64,000 nucleotides of DNA from Devosia geojensis. Lineage in GTDB: Bacteria; Pseudomonadota; Alphaproteobacteria; Rhizobiales; Devosiaceae. Positions within the stretch are counted from its first letter, which is position 1; every line of letters begins with the position of its first letter. The stretch is from assembly GCF_000969415.1 (NCBI RefSeq), contig NZ_JZEX01000024.1, forward strand, positions 1-64,000. The letters are read 5' to 3'. Made by a program: the position numbers and the translations under genes. A model generated the notes under the pieces. The model searched no databases. It had not been told where the DNA came from and worked only from the letters and a program-made list of their open reading frames with translations. This document shows positions 63,202 through 64,000 of this stretch, piece after piece.

Positions 63202-64000
63202 CTACCCCTCGTAGTGGTCGCGCACCAGCCGGTCGAGCAGCGCGACGCCGAAGCCGGAGGCCCAGCCGCCATTGGTCTCGCTGGCCGGCACGCCGAATGC
63301 GGTGCCGGCGATGTCGAGATGGGCCCACGGCACCTTGTTGACGAAGCGCGAGAGGAAATGGGCGGCGGTGATCGAGCTGGCCGGACGACCGGCCGAATTC
63401 TTGATGTCGGCAAAGCGGGATTCGATCAGCTTGTCGTAAGCCGGTCCCATCGGCAACCGCCAGACCTTCTCGTTGACGGCAAGGCCCGCTGCGGCAAGAC
63501 GCGCGGCAAGCTCGTCATTATTGGAAAAGAGCCCGGCGTGGTCGTTGCCGAGCGCCACAGAGATTGCGCCGGTCAGGGTCGCGAGGTTGACCATGAACTG
63601 CGGCTTGAAGCGATCCTGGGTGTACCAGAGCGCATCCGCCAGCACGAGCCGTCCCTCGGCATCGGTGTTGATGATCTCGATGGTGGTGCCGGACATGGCG
63701 CGCACAATGTCGCCGGGACGGGTCGCGTCGCCGTCCGGCATGTTCTCGACGAGGCCGATGACGCCGACGGCGTTGACCTTCGCCTTGCGGCGGGCGAGCG
63801 CCTGCATGAGGCCGGTGACGGCGGCGGCGCCGCCCATGTCGCCCTTCATGTCCTCCATCGAGGCGGCCGGCTTGATGGAGATGCCGCCGGTGTCGAACAC
63901 CACGCCCTTGCCGACGAAGGCGACGGGTTGGCTGTCCTTGCCCGCGCCGGTCCAGCGCATGACGACGAGGCGCGCCGGCCGGACCGAGCCGCGCGCCACC
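63202..64000 (-). CDS. pepA: Leucyl aminopeptidase (M17), 5' part outside the window
   Basis: The C-terminal 265 or so residues of a cytosolic aminopeptidase with two zinc or manganese ions. Metal and active-site segments are [31 protein letters not shown] and [16 protein letters not shown]; the end reads [12 protein letters not shown] and [17 protein letters not shown]. The N-terminal regulatory domain and start lie beyond position 64000. The gene precedes holC on the same strand. Confidence 0.95.
   Translation of the reverse strand, partial: VARGSVRPARLVVMRWTGAGKDSQPVAFVGKGVVFDTGGISIKPAASMEDMKGDMGGAAAVTGLMQALARRKAKVNAVGVIGLVENMPDGDATRPGDIVRAMSGTTIEIINTDAEGRLVLADALWYTQDRFKPQFMVNLATLTGAISVALGNDHAGLFSNNDELAARLAAAGLAVNEKVWRLPMGPAYDKLIESRFADIKNSAGRPASSITAAHFLSRFVNKVPWAHLDIAGTAFGVPASETNGGWASGFGVALLDRLVRDHYEG

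Overview
The window is GC-rich, densely coded DNA from an alphaproteobacterium, most likely of the Hyphomicrobiales (Rhizobiales); a Devosia-like relative is a guess from gene content. Supporting signs are a BioR-type biotin repressor with its TTATCTATAA operators, a GGAAC-N17-CGTT promoter of the EcfG general-stress type, an unusually high density of ABC importers, and the order ndk, ABC-F, holC, pepA at the right-hand end. No rRNA, CRISPR array, prophage or intact insertion sequence was seen. One tRNA gene, tRNA-Ser(GCT), is present.

Left part (1-18.2 kb) is carbohydrate uptake. A sugar-binding protein gene and its LacI regulator sit behind two palindromic operators. A divergent unit follows, with a GH172 (DUF2961) glycosidase and a complete peptide-type (Dpp-like) ABC importer. 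A biotin unit follows (bioR, bioY, a DUF1284 gene), then an (alpha/alpha)6-barrel glycosidase with a MalEFGK-type importer.

The region 18.2-27 kb looks like accessory DNA: an AT-rich spacer, an oleate hydratase, a TetR fragment abutting a stress promoter, a large catalase (katE), a histidine-kinase fragment, a large autotransporter and a glycosyltransferase-like gene. From 27 to 35 kb, RpiR and HAD genes face a metallophosphoesterase and a second peptide-type importer, a likely phosphoester or phosphosugar unit.

From 35 to 46 kb lies an alpha-L-fucoside region: an LplB/LplC-type importer, GH151-like and GH95 alpha-L-fucosidases, a LacI regulator and an importer ATPase. It contains two diverged copies of the same operator and leader. 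Each is followed by a broken binding-protein gene, and the second is a 43-codon chimera that looks like the scar of a deleted transporter operon.

From 46 kb to the end, ordinary chromosomal genes dominate: an AraC regulator read in frame into a secreted hydrolase, a GST, a sulfite-exporter-family permease, a molybdopterin oxidoreductase, a SugE guanidinium exporter with a candidate guanidine-II riboswitch, an MFS exporter with its MarR regulator, ndk, an ABC-F protein, a VapBC-like toxin-antitoxin pair, a DUF4344 metallopeptidase, holC and a partial pepA. Convergent or 3' gaps here carry REP-like palindromic repeats.
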